A DNA stretch of 64,000 nucleotides from Vibrio sonorensis (GTDB lineage Bacteria; Pseudomonadota; Gammaproteobacteria; Enterobacterales; Vibrionaceae). Below, in pieces: positions 58,226-64,000 of this stretch (position 1 is the stretch's first letter; every line of letters begins with the position of its first letter). The notes below the pieces were generated by a model. It had not been told where the DNA came from and ran no database searches. It saw only the letters and a list, made by a program, of their open reading frames with translations. The translations under genes were made by a program, and so were the position numbers. The stretch spans positions 248,001 through 312,000 of the forward strand of contig NZ_LJJE01000036.1 in assembly GCF_001854765.1 (NCBI RefSeq), given 5' to 3'.

Positions 58226-58603
58226 ATGATTATTAACCACGTTTCAGTCGGTGTATCAGAGTTATCTTCGGCGATCGAATATTACGATAAAGTTTTAGCC
58301 ACCTTAAACATTACGCGCAGTGCTTATGTTGAAGGTATCGCGGCTTCCTACGGAAGTGACTTTGAGTTTTGGATCGGCTTGCCGCATGAAGGCGAATTTA
58401 GCACTGGTAACGGCGTCCACATAGCGTTTAATGCATCGAGTATAGAAGCAGTGGGGCGTTTTTATCAGGCGGCGATTTCGTCTGGTGGCGTGTGCAAAGG
58501 CAAACCCGGATATAGGCCAGAGTATGGCGAGGGCTATTACGCCGCCTTTGTTACCGATCTCGATGGTAACAAGTTAGAAGCAGTCATAATTAAAGATGAC
58601 TAG
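58226..58603 (+). CDS. VOC-family (glyoxalase/bleomycin-resistance-like) protein
   Basis: 125 aa from ATG 58226 (AAAGGT upstream). Two beta-alpha-beta-beta-beta units: INHVSVGVSELSSAIEYYDK at the start and HIAFNASSIEAVGRFYQAAI later, ending YAAFVTDLDGNKLEAVI with the metal-ligand Glu. His in NHVSVG and HIAFN and the late Glu fit a metal-dependent VOC enzyme. Substrate unknown. Confidence 0.87.
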   Translation: MIINHVSVGVSELSSAIEYYDKVLATLNITRSAYVEGIAASYGSDFEFWIGLPHEGEFSTGNGVHIAFNASSIEAVGRFYQAAISSGGVCKGKPGYRPEYGEGYYAAFVTDLDGNKLEAVIIKDD

Positions 58604-58711
58604 CAAAGGAAACCCCGCACGCAGTAGCCGTTTGCCCTAAGTTATTGACATAGCGCTAAGTCTATATGAGAGTGATATTGTTACTGACTCATAAGAGACA
58701 AGGAGAGCAAT

Positions 58712-59119
58712 ATGAGTGAAGAATACCGAGGAAGTTGCTTGTGTGGCTCAGTACAATTTTCGGTAACGGGTTTTGATGACCATGCGGCGCATTGTCACTG
58801 TAGTATGTGCCGCAAATTTCACGGTTCAGCGTTCGCGACTATTGTCGAGGTAAAGGGGCTGAAGTGGATTTGCGGTGAAGAAAACTTGAAGGAGTACCAA
58901 GCGCCTAACGGGACGATTCGAACCTTTTGTCAGGAATGTGGCTCTAGTATAGGGTTTCGCGTCAAAGGCGCAGATCGAAGAGAGATAGAAATTGCGATTG
59001 CCGCTTTTGATGATGCCATCCCTGTAAAACCAGATGCCCACATTTATACCGCCTATAAAAGTAACTGGTACCCAGTTGAAGATTCACTGCCAAAATATCC
59101 CGAAGGAAGAGAGAGTTAG
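58712..59119 (+). CDS. GFA-family (glutathione-dependent formaldehyde-activating-like) zinc protein
   Basis: 135 aa. Zinc-binding cysteines follow the family pattern: GSCLCGSVQF, HCHCSMCRKFHGSAFAT and FCQECGSS. The fold is that of GFA/Mss4-like enzymes and includes carbon-sulfur lyases; most members have unknown substrates. GGAGAG before the start. Confidence 0.88.
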   Translation: MSEEYRGSCLCGSVQFSVTGFDDHAAHCHCSMCRKFHGSAFATIVEVKGLKWICGEENLKEYQAPNGTIRTFCQECGSSIGFRVKGADRREIEIAIAAFDDAIPVKPDAHIYTAYKSNWYPVEDSLPKYPEGRES

Positions 59120-59121
59120 CT

Positions 59122-59179
59122 GTCACTATTAACCACTCTACTGACATAGAGTGTCACTGCTGCAAGCTTTAATAGTGAC
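59122..59179. repeat. Nested perfect inverted repeats
   Basis: GTCACTATTAA (59122-59132) and TTAATAGTGAC (59169-59179) form an 11-bp perfect outer stem. Inside, CACTCTA (59134-59140) and TAGAGTG (59147-59153) form a 7-bp hairpin, leaving room for a small third arm. It starts three bases after the GFA stop. Confidence 0.7.
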
Positions 59180-59280
59180 CCTACAAGTCTGAGTAAAAGG
59201 CGGGTAGCGGTGGTATTAGCGTAAAAATTGCTGATATCTTCAAATAATTAGCAGTTATGGCAATTCATTTAGGGAAAAAA

Positions 59281-59733
59281 ATGAAAATAGAACAAATAAA
59301 AGGTTTCTTAGTACACGGCTTAACAGTAGAGACAAAAAACCACGATGAGTTTAACGGACAAGGAAAAATCGCACCGCTTTGGCAAGATTTTTACACTAGG
59401 GCAGCTCCAACTTTACCAGAAAACTCAAATGTTTATGGGGTTTATCACAGTTACGAATCGGACTTCAATGGTCAGTACAGCGTGACCGCTGGAGCCGATA
59501 CTTTAAAAGATCAGCAAGTGACAGGCTGCACACCCGTAGAAGTTAAAGATGGGACCTATGCTATCTTCGAAGCAGAGGGAGCAATGCCAGCAATAGTGGT
59601 CGATCTTTGGGGAGAGATATGGAATTACTTTTCTCAACCCGACTGTCCACATCAAAGATCGTTTACCACTGATTTTGAGCACTATACCAGCGCGCAAAGT
59701 GTAAAGATTTACATTGCCTTGGAATCAAAATAG
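59281..59733 (+). CDS. GyrI-like/AraC-effector-binding-domain protein
   Basis: 150 aa from ATG 59281 (AGGGA upstream). Whole protein matches the stand-alone effector-binding fold: EQIKGFLVHGLTVETKNHDE, a middle GVYHSYESDFNGQYSVTAGA, and VEVKDGTYAIFEAEGAMPAI. No DNA-binding domain. Such proteins bind small hydrophobic molecules or, like SbmC/GyrI, other proteins. Confidence 0.8.
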   Translation: MKIEQIKGFLVHGLTVETKNHDEFNGQGKIAPLWQDFYTRAAPTLPENSNVYGVYHSYESDFNGQYSVTAGADTLKDQQVTGCTPVEVKDGTYAIFEAEGAMPAIVVDLWGEIWNYFSQPDCPHQRSFTTDFEHYTSAQSVKIYIALESK

Positions 59734-59751
59734 CAAACAGGACTAGCCTTA

Positions 59752-60216
59752 GTGAGTGACAAAATTGACACCAATTCTTTATATCAATTAAGGGATTATG
59801 AACCAACTGATACTCAGAGTGTCACTCGCTTATGGCGTGATGCCTTGCAATCGGTTCTACACCAGCCTCCAGTACATTCATTCGATTCTCAAGCTTACTA
59901 TCTACAAGAAATACTGAGCAACAAATACAAAATTGTTGTGGCAGTTAATGACAAGAACCGACCAATAGGGTTTATTGCTTTTTCAGAAACAGAAGTCGAT
60001 CAGCTCTATGTTGATACCAGTAGTCATAGGCAAGGAGTGGGAAGTACACTACTAAAATTGGCTCAAGATTCAGCGCTTTTTGCACTGACGCTGCGCACAT
60101 TCAAAATAAACCAACCAGCGATAGAGTTCTATCACAAACACGGATTCCACTTTACCGCAGGGAACTACGACAATGAAGAAGGCTTGGAGGACATAGTTGG
60201 CAGATGGATAAAGTAA
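59752..60216 (+). CDS. GNAT-family N-acetyltransferase
   Basis: 154 aa with GTG start. CoA motif VDQLYVDTSSHRQGVGSTLL and terminal AIEFYHKHGFHFTAG. Overlaps the next GNAT gene by 13 bases, so translation is coupled. Confidence 0.86.
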   Translation: MSDKIDTNSLYQLRDYEPTDTQSVTRLWRDALQSVLHQPPVHSFDSQAYYLQEILSNKYKIVVAVNDKNRPIGFIAFSETEVDQLYVDTSSHRQGVGSTLLKLAQDSALFALTLRTFKINQPAIEFYHKHGFHFTAGNYDNEEGLEDIVGRWIK

Positions 60217-60671
60217 CAGTTTTTGCAAATGATGCTGAGGTACAACTGAGAAAAGCGACATCAGAAGACGTTGAGTATTTGATGAGGCTAAGGGATTTGA
60301 CAATGACCCCTTACCTTAAACAAGCCCAGATGGATACCGACTATAAATCGATGCGGCAGCGAGTAATGTACCATTTTGAGGGGGCACATATCCTAGTTCT
60401 AAAAGACTTACCAGTAGGATTGTTCAAGGTGGTGTTTAATCAGGCTGAAAACCTTTGGAACCTAATTCAAGTTCAGATTCACCCAAAGTATCAAGGGTTG
60501 GGAATAGGAGGGGGACTTCTGGATTCTCTGTTATCTAAAGCGAAGTCGACAGGTGCATGTGTTGAGCTCAGTGTGATTAAAACCAATCCAGCCTATCGTC
60601 TTTATCGCCGAAAAGGTTTTGAGCTGGTGAAATCTACCGAGCAAGAGTGTATTTTAAGAGCGTACCCCTAA
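60204..60671 (+). CDS. GNAT-family N-acetyltransferase
   Basis: 155 aa. CoA motif IQVQIHPKYQGLGIGGGLLD and terminal NPAYRLYRRKGFELV. The first 11 codons overlap the upstream gene. Part of the same chain of acetyltransferases. Confidence 0.86.
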   Translation: MDKVTVFANDAEVQLRKATSEDVEYLMRLRDLTMTPYLKQAQMDTDYKSMRQRVMYHFEGAHILVLKDLPVGLFKVVFNQAENLWNLIQVQIHPKYQGLGIGGGLLDSLLSKAKSTGACVELSVIKTNPAYRLYRRKGFELVKSTEQECILRAYP

Positions 60672-60685
60672 ATAGAAAACGTGAA

Positions 60686-61150
60686 ATGATAAAAAAAGTA
60701 CTGCCAGAAGAAGTACCTATCTCCTTGCTCTTGGAAGCGGATCCCGATAAAAAAAGTATCGCCAGCTATTTGGATGGCTCAGATTGTTACGTGGTAGAGG
60801 AAAATGGACAAACGGTTGCCGCTTGTGTTTTGAAAGCGATCAGTAGCAGCGATATCGAATTGTTTAATATCTCGGTAAGTCCATCGCGACAGGGGGAAGG
60901 GCTTGGCAAAGATCTTTTAAGCCAAGTAATTGAGCGAGTGAAAGCAGATAAGTGTTATCGCCAAATGGTGTTAGGGACAGGGACCTTTGGTTATCAGCTT
61001 ACTTTTTATCAGAAACTGGGTTTTAGAGTGACGGGCGTGCTCCGCAATCACTTTTTGGACAACTATCCCGAACCCATTTTCGAACATGGGTTACAGCACA
61101 AAGATATGTTGAGGTTATCTATAACTCTGAACCCTGAGAGAGAAGAATGA
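60686..61150 (+). CDS. GNAT-family N-acetyltransferase
   Basis: 154 aa from ATG 60686; an alternative GTG at 60647 would overlap the upstream gene. CoA motif LFNISVSPSRQGEGLGKDLL, and FYQKLGFRVTGVLRNHFLDNY, the latter resembling YhbS/PhnO-like relatives. Overlaps the next start by four bases (ATGA). Confidence 0.84.
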   Translation: MIKKVLPEEVPISLLLEADPDKKSIASYLDGSDCYVVEENGQTVAACVLKAISSSDIELFNISVSPSRQGEGLGKDLLSQVIERVKADKCYRQMVLGTGTFGYQLTFYQKLGFRVTGVLRNHFLDNYPEPIFEHGLQHKDMLRLSITLNPEREE

Positions 61151-61599
61151 GATTAGAGAAAGCGACACTCAATGACAAAGATGAATTACAAGCGTTAGTG
61201 TTAAGAGTGTCGGAAGCGATTTTAAAACCCTACTTTGAAGGTGATGGATGGACATTTTATCTCGCCACCATTAATCCCAGTGTAGAGTCAGCCCTGCAGG
61301 ATCCCAATTTTTATACCGTAAAGCTGTTGTGTGACGGTGAATTGGTAGGTTTTGCTGCCATTCGCGACAGCAACTACATTACACAACTTTTTGTAGAACC
61401 GAGCAAGCAAGGTAAAGGCCTTGGTCGACGATTGCTTGATGATTTAATTAACTCGTCTTTTGCAGATGCGATAGAGCTCAAGTCTTCTATTGCAGCGGTG
61501 AACTTCTATCAAAACAACGGATTTGAAATTGTTGGAGAAGAAGGGAACCACAATGGCATTCGATATGTGCCCATGAAGAAACAACTAAGTAGACAATAA
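61147..61599 (+). CDS. GNAT-family N-acetyltransferase
   Basis: 150 aa. CoA motif TQLFVEPSKQGKGLGRRLLD and terminal AAVNFYQNNGFEIVGEE. Last of the eight acetyltransferases; translationally coupled to the one before it. Confidence 0.87.
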   Translation: MRLEKATLNDKDELQALVLRVSEAILKPYFEGDGWTFYLATINPSVESALQDPNFYTVKLLCDGELVGFAAIRDSNYITQLFVEPSKQGKGLGRRLLDDLINSSFADAIELKSSIAAVNFYQNNGFEIVGEEGNHNGIRYVPMKKQLSRQ

Positions 61600-61615
61600 C
61601 GTAAGGGTAAGTGGT

Positions 61616-61960
61616 ATGCCGCATTGTATCGTTGAACATTCTTCCCAGCTTACAGCTCGTTGTAAGCCAGAACATATCCTCAATGCCGTCTATCAAGGCG
61701 CGCTAAATAGTGGGCTTTTTGAAGGACCAGACATCAAGACCCGTTTACAGCCTTTTTATCACGCGTGGACAAAAAATCAACATGGTGAATTTATTCACGT
61801 TGTGGTGAAGATCTTAACTGGAAGAGACCGAGATCAAAAGAAAGCCCTTTCTAATATGGTACTTAAGGAATTGGAAACGTTGGGTTTGTCTCACCTATCT
61901 CTGACCGTAGAAATCGTCGATATAGATACAGCGAGTTATTCAAAGAAGGTGATAGATTAA
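61616..61960 (+). CDS. 5-carboxymethyl-2-hydroxymuconate isomerase-like tautomerase
   Basis: 114 aa. N-terminal MPHCIVEHS with Pro-1, then IKTRLQPFYHAWTKNQHGEFIHVVVKILTGR-type sequence (arginines after Pro-1 as in CHMI/HpcD). HpcD isomerises an intermediate of homoprotocatechuate breakdown, but no other pathway genes lie nearby, so the physiological role may differ. Confidence 0.82.
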   Translation: MPHCIVEHSSQLTARCKPEHILNAVYQGALNSGLFEGPDIKTRLQPFYHAWTKNQHGEFIHVVVKILTGRDRDQKKALSNMVLKELETLGLSHLSLTVEIVDIDTASYSKKVID

Positions 61961-61973
61961 CAGGAGTAGATGA

Positions 61974-62591
61974 ATGAATCCGTGGTTAGACTGGGCGAAA
62001 CAATTGCAAGCGATCAGCCAAACAGGGCATGCTTACAGTAAAGACGATTACGATCTAGAGCGCTTTACGCAAATTGGCGATATAGCTCACCAAATGTTTG
62101 CAGAGTTATCGGATACACCCGTAGAGAAAGTGAAAAACCTCTTTATCTCTGAAAGCGGTTATCCGACGCCAAAAGTTGACCTCAGGGCTGCGGTAATAAA
62201 AGATGGCCAAATACTTCTGGTAAGAGAACGAGAAGATGGGCGCTGGACACTACCTGGTGGTTGGGCAGATGTATGTGAAACACCTTCGCAAGGCGTTGTC
62301 AGGGAAGTGTTTGAAGAGTCTGGCCTAGTAGTAGACAATCCAAGGCTGATTGCGATAAAAGACCGAGCGGTTCACGATTACACACCTGTCTTCGCTTTCC
62401 ATATTTACAAATTCTTTTTTCTTTGCAATTACGTTTCTGGTGAGCCTACGTCGAACATAGAAGTGTCCGAAGTAGGTTACTTCTCGCCAAATAACCTACC
62501 ACCATTATCAGAGAGCCGAGTGTTAGAATCCGATATAGAGACGGCCTTCTCGTGCCACAATAATCCTTCAGTTCAGGTTTATATTGACTAG
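61974..62591 (+). CDS. NUDIX hydrolase with N-terminal helical domain
   Basis: 205 aa. The Nudix box G-x5-E-x7-REUxEExGU is intact (GWADVCETPSQGVVREVFEE, then SGL) at residues about 98-120. The N-terminal 60 residues form the small helical domain seen in ADP-ribose-pyrophosphatase-like and YjhB-like members. Likely cleaves a nucleoside diphosphate derivative; the substrate is not predictable. Confidence 0.88.
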   Translation: MNPWLDWAKQLQAISQTGHAYSKDDYDLERFTQIGDIAHQMFAELSDTPVEKVKNLFISESGYPTPKVDLRAAVIKDGQILLVREREDGRWTLPGGWADVCETPSQGVVREVFEESGLVVDNPRLIAIKDRAVHDYTPVFAFHIYKFFFLCNYVSGEPTSNIEVSEVGYFSPNNLPPLSESRVLESDIETAFSCHNNPSVQVYID

Positions 62592-62649
62592 TTTACCTTT
62601 GCTTAACTATCTGATATAAAAGAAAAATGTATTCTTTAATGTCTTGGTG

Positions 62650-63308
62650 ATGGAAATGAAAAACCTGCCCGTTTTAAAGCAACCAGAGGGCAGCCTGATC
62701 TGCAGCCCCTGCTGTATTTTGGCATGTGCTACGTGTTTGATAAGTATCAGTCCAGTTCAATACGCCTTCAGGGTCTGAACTTAGATAGTATGACCTTCGC
62801 TGGGGAAACACTTGCGCTGGACTCTTTAACACCCACATTAGACAATGCGTACAAACTGCATGATCTGACCGGAATTTTAACACCGGGAGCCAAGCCAATT
62901 TACAAAAAGGGCGGCAATTACAATTCGTTAGCAGTGATGGTCTACCTATTGCGACAAATAGGGCTTAACTGCCGTGTGGTTGCGCAATCACAAGATACCT
63001 TACAGTTTTTACATGACACTTTCCCAGTCGAGTGTCAATTGCTGGAAGAACTAAATGCCTATCCTGAACTACTTAGCTCTCAAGAACTGAATGACGGGAA
63101 TATTACCCCAGACAATGGATTGCTAATTACTCTAATTGGCTATGACAATACCACGCACTACGTTGTTAATAACAAGCAAGGGTTATGGTTTGAATCACTG
63201 CTACCCGAAGACTATTACCCTTGGGATTCAATTGAAAAGTGGCATGAATCGAGCAATAAACGCGAGGGTGCTTATTGGACGGGGGTCTCAATTCAAGTGA
63301 CTGATTAG
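62650..63308 (+). CDS. Papain-fold (C39/DUF3335-like) protein, frameshifted
   Basis: Starts MEMKNLPVLKQPEGSLICSPCC and then changes frame; one extra T in TGTATTTTGG (near 62718) restores FGMCYVFDKYQSSS and gives 219 aa. The early Q and Cys, the middle SLAVMVYLLRQIGLNCRVV and the late YDNTTHYVVNN / GLWFESLLPEDYYPWDSI fit a papain-like fold with Cys and His, as in C39-type peptidases and their inactive relatives. Tentative. The uninterrupted frame starts at 62724. Confidence 0.5.
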
Positions 63309-63328
63309 ATTAATTATTTTTAATCTAA
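63305..63328. terminator. Perfect inverted repeat after the papain-fold gene
   Basis: TTAGATTAA, loop TTATTTT-like, TTAATCTAA: 9-bp AT-rich stem overlapping the stop codon; no T tract follows, so termination is uncertain. Confidence 0.4.
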
Positions 63329-63395
63329 CGGAATTCTCGGAAATGAAACTCTGTTATTGCTTTAATTAGCGAGTTTCATATCAGGAGTGTAACTT

Positions 63396-63779
63396 ATGAA
63401 TCAATTGTTTGATTACCACCTAGAACACAAGGTAGGAGATAGACAAATTGTTGCGGTGGTTTGCGCTGGTGGGATGACTTCGAGCATGTTGACTCAAAGA
63501 ATGCAGAAGCATTTTGACGAGTTAAACATGCCTTATTACGCAATGTATGCATCCATACAGGCGTTAATCGATCCAGACTTTCACGCTTTGTATCTAGATA
63601 AACTCGCTATGGTGTTTACTTCTCCACAGGTCGCACATTATCACGATCAAGCGAAAGCGGCGATGAAGTCTATTCCAGTGGAAAAGATCGAACCTAGAGT
63701 GTTTGGAACTATGGACTACCAGAAGGTAGTTTCAATAGTACAGGAAGTTCTAGAGTCCCCATCAATAAAAACCGCTTAA
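63396..63779 (+). CDS. PTS EIIB-like (lactose/cellobiose type) protein
   Basis: 127 aa. The N-terminal strand and phosphocysteine loop VVCAGGMTSSMLTQRMQKHF near residue 22-40 match lactose/cellobiose-type EIIB domains, as do the later MVFTSPQVAHYHDQAK and GTMDYQKVVS. No EIIC or EIIA is adjacent, so it may be an orphan or a regulatory relative. AGGAG lies before the start. Confidence 0.75.
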   Translation: MNQLFDYHLEHKVGDRQIVAVVCAGGMTSSMLTQRMQKHFDELNMPYYAMYASIQALIDPDFHALYLDKLAMVFTSPQVAHYHDQAKAAMKSIPVEKIEPRVFGTMDYQKVVSIVQEVLESPSIKTA

Positions 63780-63788
63780 GGTTGAGAG

Positions 63789-63838
63789 GCGAACAAAGGC
63801 AATATGGATGCCTTTGACGATAGGAATCGATTGTTCGC
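63789..63838. repeat. Three-way-junction-like inverted repeat
   Basis: GCGAACAA (63789-63796) and TTGTTCGC (63831-63838) enclose two hairpins: AGGCA / TGCCT (63797-63801, 63809-63813) and CGAT / ATCG (63818-63821, 63826-63829). The space is fully used. It lies ten bases after the EIIB-like stop. Confidence 0.65.
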
Positions 63839-63946
63839 TCCCCTTGTAATAAAACCTCTTTAAGTTGAAGTAATTATCGCAAATTGATTATAATGCCAGC
63901 GCCTGTTGGATCGCTCTATATGATCCTATTGATGTAAGGACATTTC

Positions 63947-64000
63947 ATGGCAAAAATAATGGTTAGTGCATGTCTTCTCGGTTGTAAAGTTCGCTACAAC
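63947..64000 (+). CDS. DUF523-family protein, N-terminus only
   Basis: 18 codons before the window ends (MAKIMVSACLLGCKVRYN). The SACLLG-C-VRYN pattern with two cysteines is the start of the DUF523 (YbbK-like) family, of unknown function. TAAGGA lies six bases upstream of the ATG. Confidence 0.75.
   Translation, partial: MAKIMVSACLLGCKVRYN

Noticed and set aside
54893..63308. Integron cassette array
   Set aside because: No VCR or other attC-like repeat recurs; many genes overlap or are a few bases apart, leaving no space for attC sites, and no integrase is present.
1..64000. tRNA, rRNA, CRISPR, insertion sequences, prophage
   Set aside because: None seen. The frameshifted genes are explained by lost bases, not by insertions.

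Overview
The window is bacterial and almost certainly from a Vibrio (Vibrionaceae). The best pointer is gene order and family: thrS-infC-rpmI-rplT, a glyA-gcvH-gcvP cluster with a nearby gcvT, a second peptide deformylase, nadE, GlyGly-CTERM trypsin-like proteases, a VpsT/CsgD-type regulator and a DUF2986 protein. In Vibrio cholerae thrS-infC-rpmI-rplT lies on chromosome II beside the superintegron integrase, so this is probably a piece of a chromosome II. No tRNA, rRNA, CRISPR array, insertion sequence or prophage was seen.

Layout. 1-4.0 kb: a cut-off secreted protein, a tiny lipoprotein, then a eukaryotic-like (type 2) isoleucyl-tRNA synthetase behind an isoleucine-codon leader peptide and attenuator. 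4.1-10.2 kb: a winged-helix regulator, a large lipoprotein and an O-antigen-ligase-like membrane protein with C-terminal TPRs. 10.3-14.1 kb: a small membrane protein, a glucose-family PTS EIICB, a phosphoesterase and a peptide deformylase. 14.1-18.4 kb: a six-gene overlapping operon built around a P1B-type ATPase with an unusual transmembrane motif, three HMA2-like domains and small glycine-rich or His/Met/Pro-rich proteins. 18.4-25 kb: a chemotaxis receptor, a dihydroorotate-dehydrogenase-like enzyme, an AhpD-like protein and two AraC regulators. 25.1-26.5 kb: a short second threonyl-tRNA synthetase (catalytic plus anticodon domains only) behind a threonine-codon leader peptide and attenuator. 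27-32 kb: an AT-rich stretch with an AraC regulator, an EAL protein preceded by a TTTG tetranucleotide tract, and a second large lipoprotein. 32-39.2 kb: glycine cleavage and one-carbon genes. 39.3-44.4 kb: two secreted proteases, a c-di-GMP-type regulator and NAD synthesis genes. 44.4-48.7 kb: a Mn/Fe-type ABC transporter divergent from a Fur-family regulator. 48.9-52.2 kb: the housekeeping thrS with a tRNA-Thr anticodon-arm mimic in its leader, then infC (AUU start), rpmI and rplT. 52.2-64 kb: small same-strand genes, including eight GNAT acetyltransferases, ending in a DUF523 gene cut by the window edge.

The most interesting system is the pair of spare aminoacyl-tRNA synthetases. Each sits behind a leader peptide rich in codons for its own amino acid, followed by competing antiterminator and terminator hairpins. 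This predicts that IleRS2 and ThrRS2 are switched on only when charged tRNA-Ile or tRNA-Thr runs low, for example when the main enzyme is inhibited by a natural product. The main thrS has a different sensor, a translational operator that looks like the tRNA-Thr(GGU) anticodon arm.

A caution for the whole window: at least ten genes carry an apparent frameshift, every one a net loss of bases (nine single-base losses plus two bases in ileS), mostly explained by shortening a short homopolymer. This looks like sequencing or assembly under-calling rather than gene decay, and I annotate these genes across the shift.
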